This document shows, piece after piece, positions 63,192 to 64,000 of a DNA stretch of 64,000 nucleotides. The stretch is from positions 447,163-511,162 of the forward strand of contig NZ_FNCH01000001.1 of the NCBI RefSeq assembly GCF_900100705.1, written 5' to 3'. How positions within the stretch are numbered: position 1 is the first letter of the stretch; every line of letters begins with the position of its first letter. Position numbers and translations under genes: made by a program. The notes under the pieces were generated by a model that worked only from the letters and a program-made list of their open reading frames with translations, searched no databases and had not been told where the DNA came from. The DNA comes from Pedobacter terrae. Its GTDB lineage: Bacteria > Bacteroidota > Bacteroidia > Sphingobacteriales > Sphingobacteriaceae.

Positions 63192-63410
63192 TTATTTCAA
63201 GTTTAACCCTGCTGTATGCCCTCTAATTGCGAAATATAAGATGTATAAGTAACAAGAAAATACGGTTAAAAGATAGGCCAATTGAAAGTTAACATATAAT
63301 TTTTCATTTAAGAAGCCATATCATAAAGGCATTAAAGCTCCTCCTTCAATTCCCATAATCATAAATAATGACCGGTTTTGGTCTCCGTGTTGGGATTGGT
63401 TTTGTTGTTT
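63192..63410 (-). pseudogene. Relic C-terminus of a sugar MFS permease
   Basis: One frame on the minus strand reads QHGDQNRSLFMIMGIEGGAL, then MPL-stop-YGFLNEKL, then YVNFQLAYLLTVFSCYLYIL and YFAIRGHTAGLNLK before a TAA at 63192-63194. GGA-x-x-PL-x-YGxL, then QLAYLL-CYLYILYFAIRG is the pattern of the last two helices of FucP/glucose-galactose-type MFS permeases. An in-frame TGA (63321-63323) and an upstream TAA (63411-63413) break it, and the N-terminal ~350 residues are absent. The 63411-63646 stretch beside it shows no gene. Confidence 0.7.
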
Positions 63411-63646
63411 TTAGCATAAAGTTTGGTTCGGTTTATTTGTTTGGACCAGACTAAACAATAATTTTTAATAAATATGGATCACAGTTTCGTAATTTAAATT
63501 TAATATTTCTCTTTAAACTGAACTCATTCTGGATGTATAAATTTAGGCTAAGCCTAGGAAAAATTATCAAATCTATTCAAAAATAGAAAGGCCGAATAAT
63601 TAATTTACCTATAAATCAATACACTAACACCTTTCAGTATTTTTTA

Positions 63647-63678
63647 TTTGCATGAAACAGTCTGTAACCCTATATTTG
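63647..63678 (+). promoter_or_regulatory. Promoter of tRNA-Lys
   Basis: TTTG (63647-63650), a 20-base spacer and TATATTTG (63671-63678) fit the Bacteroidota consensus. The expected start is near 63684, 34 bases before the mature tRNA. Confidence 0.75.
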
Positions 63679-63717
63679 CACCACTTTAAAGAAAACGGTT
63701 AACGTTTATATAAAGTA

Positions 63718-63790
63718 GATTCCGTAGCTCAGCTGGTAGAGCATTACACTTTTAATGTAGTGGTCCTGGGTTCGAATCCCAGCGGGATCA
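63718..63790 (+). tRNA. tRNA-Lys (anticodon UUU)
   Basis: This 73-nt cloverleaf has acceptor stem GATTCCG/CGGGATC (one G-U), D stem GCTC/GAGC, anticodon stem TTACA/TGTAG with loop CTTTTAA (anticodon TTT), T arm CTGGG-TTCGAAT-CCCAG and discriminator A. CCA is not encoded. It decodes AAA/AAG. Confidence 0.97.
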
Positions 63791-63814
63791 CAGAAGATAG
63801 TATCAAAACTACGT

Positions 63815-63849
63815 AAAAGCTTGCAAATCAAATGATTGCAAGCTTTTTT
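63815..63849 (+). terminator. Terminator after tRNA-Lys
   Basis: AAAAGCTTGCAA (63815-63826) pairs with TTGCAAGCTTTT (63836-63847), a 12-bp stem with 9-base loop followed by further T. Confidence 0.88.
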
Positions 63850-64000
63850 GTTTTACCGGAAACACCAAAATATGCAATAAATCGCATAAAAAAAGTGAGT
63901 GATTCGGTGAGTGGTTTTACAGAGTGGTATACTCACTAGAAATGACGTAAGTTATTGACTTACATAAAGTTCAATCATTGAACGACTTGATACGATTAGA
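63850..64000. other. Sequence right of tRNA-Lys, possible element boundary
   Basis: This window-end stretch contains the direct words GTGAGTGATTCGGTGAGTGG (63895-63914) and a GTAAGTTATTGACTTAC inverted pair (63948-63964). This fits the leader of an integrase at a tRNA, but no ORF or tRNA-end repeat is visible within the window. Confidence 0.25.

Overview
The window looks like a chromosomal segment of a member of the Bacteroidota, most likely family Sphingobacteriaceae and Pedobacter-like. The support is low GC, the Bacteroidota-type promoter signature (TTTG about 17-20 bases before TAnnTTTG) at an SRP RNA gene, a tRNA gene and a response-regulator gene, and families typical of the phylum (HmuY, DUF3667, DUF4142, DUF3347 lipoproteins, a histone H1-like peptide, DnaB and GltB of the expected type). 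The genus is inferred from gene content and style; I could not search databases.

Layout. 0-3 kb: the end of a GNAT acetyltransferase, a DUF4142 lipoprotein and a secreted subtilisin-like protease. 3-7 kb: a three-subunit periplasmic molybdenum aldehyde oxidase (paoABC type). 7-16 kb: envelope and housekeeping genes (kdsA, recQ, kdsD, manC, rlmB, dnaB). 16-29 kb: chrA, a TPR protein, etfBA, a bifunctional-nuclease-family protein, a nucleoside permease, DUF3667, citrate synthase, two paralogous outer-membrane barrels, miaA. 30-40 kb: a LacI regulator flanked by two matching operators; an AraC regulator divergent from a heme receptor and HmuY lipoprotein; a histone H1-like peptide; and a bacteriophytochrome operon (bphP, response regulator, heme oxygenase) with a divergent second response regulator. 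40-53 kb: MscS with a STAS/SEC14 protein and an unlisted 49-residue Lys-rich peptide, Ku, a GT4 glycosyltransferase fused to a helical glycosidase-like domain, a GH130 protein, a GAF-histidine kinase, a phosphoesterase, two esterases and DUF763. 53-64 kb: gltBD, SRP RNA, a transaldolase-like aldolase, a noncoding tandem array, gmhB, a relic sugar permease and tRNA-Lys.

How the genes fit together. KdsD, KdsA and GmhB supply KDO and heptose for lipopolysaccharide, and ManC supplies GDP-mannose. The heme receptor and HmuY would bring in heme, which the heme oxygenase can open to biliverdin, releasing iron and making the phytochrome chromophore. These two modules lie within 8 kb of each other; the functional link is my inference.

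Noncoding structure is the most unusual part of the window. It holds (i) a 3.5-copy array of 272-275 bp units with conserved hairpins (61.3-62.3 kb); (ii) a 737-bp tandem duplication carrying the 3' half of a DUF763 gene and a multi-hairpin REP-like element, the second gene copy being dead; (iii) a dispersed family of short hairpins whose stems vary by compensatory changes; and (iv) low-complexity word repeats at gene boundaries, one of which forms a 30-bp stem between recQ and kdsA. No CRISPR array, complete transposase or prophage is visible.
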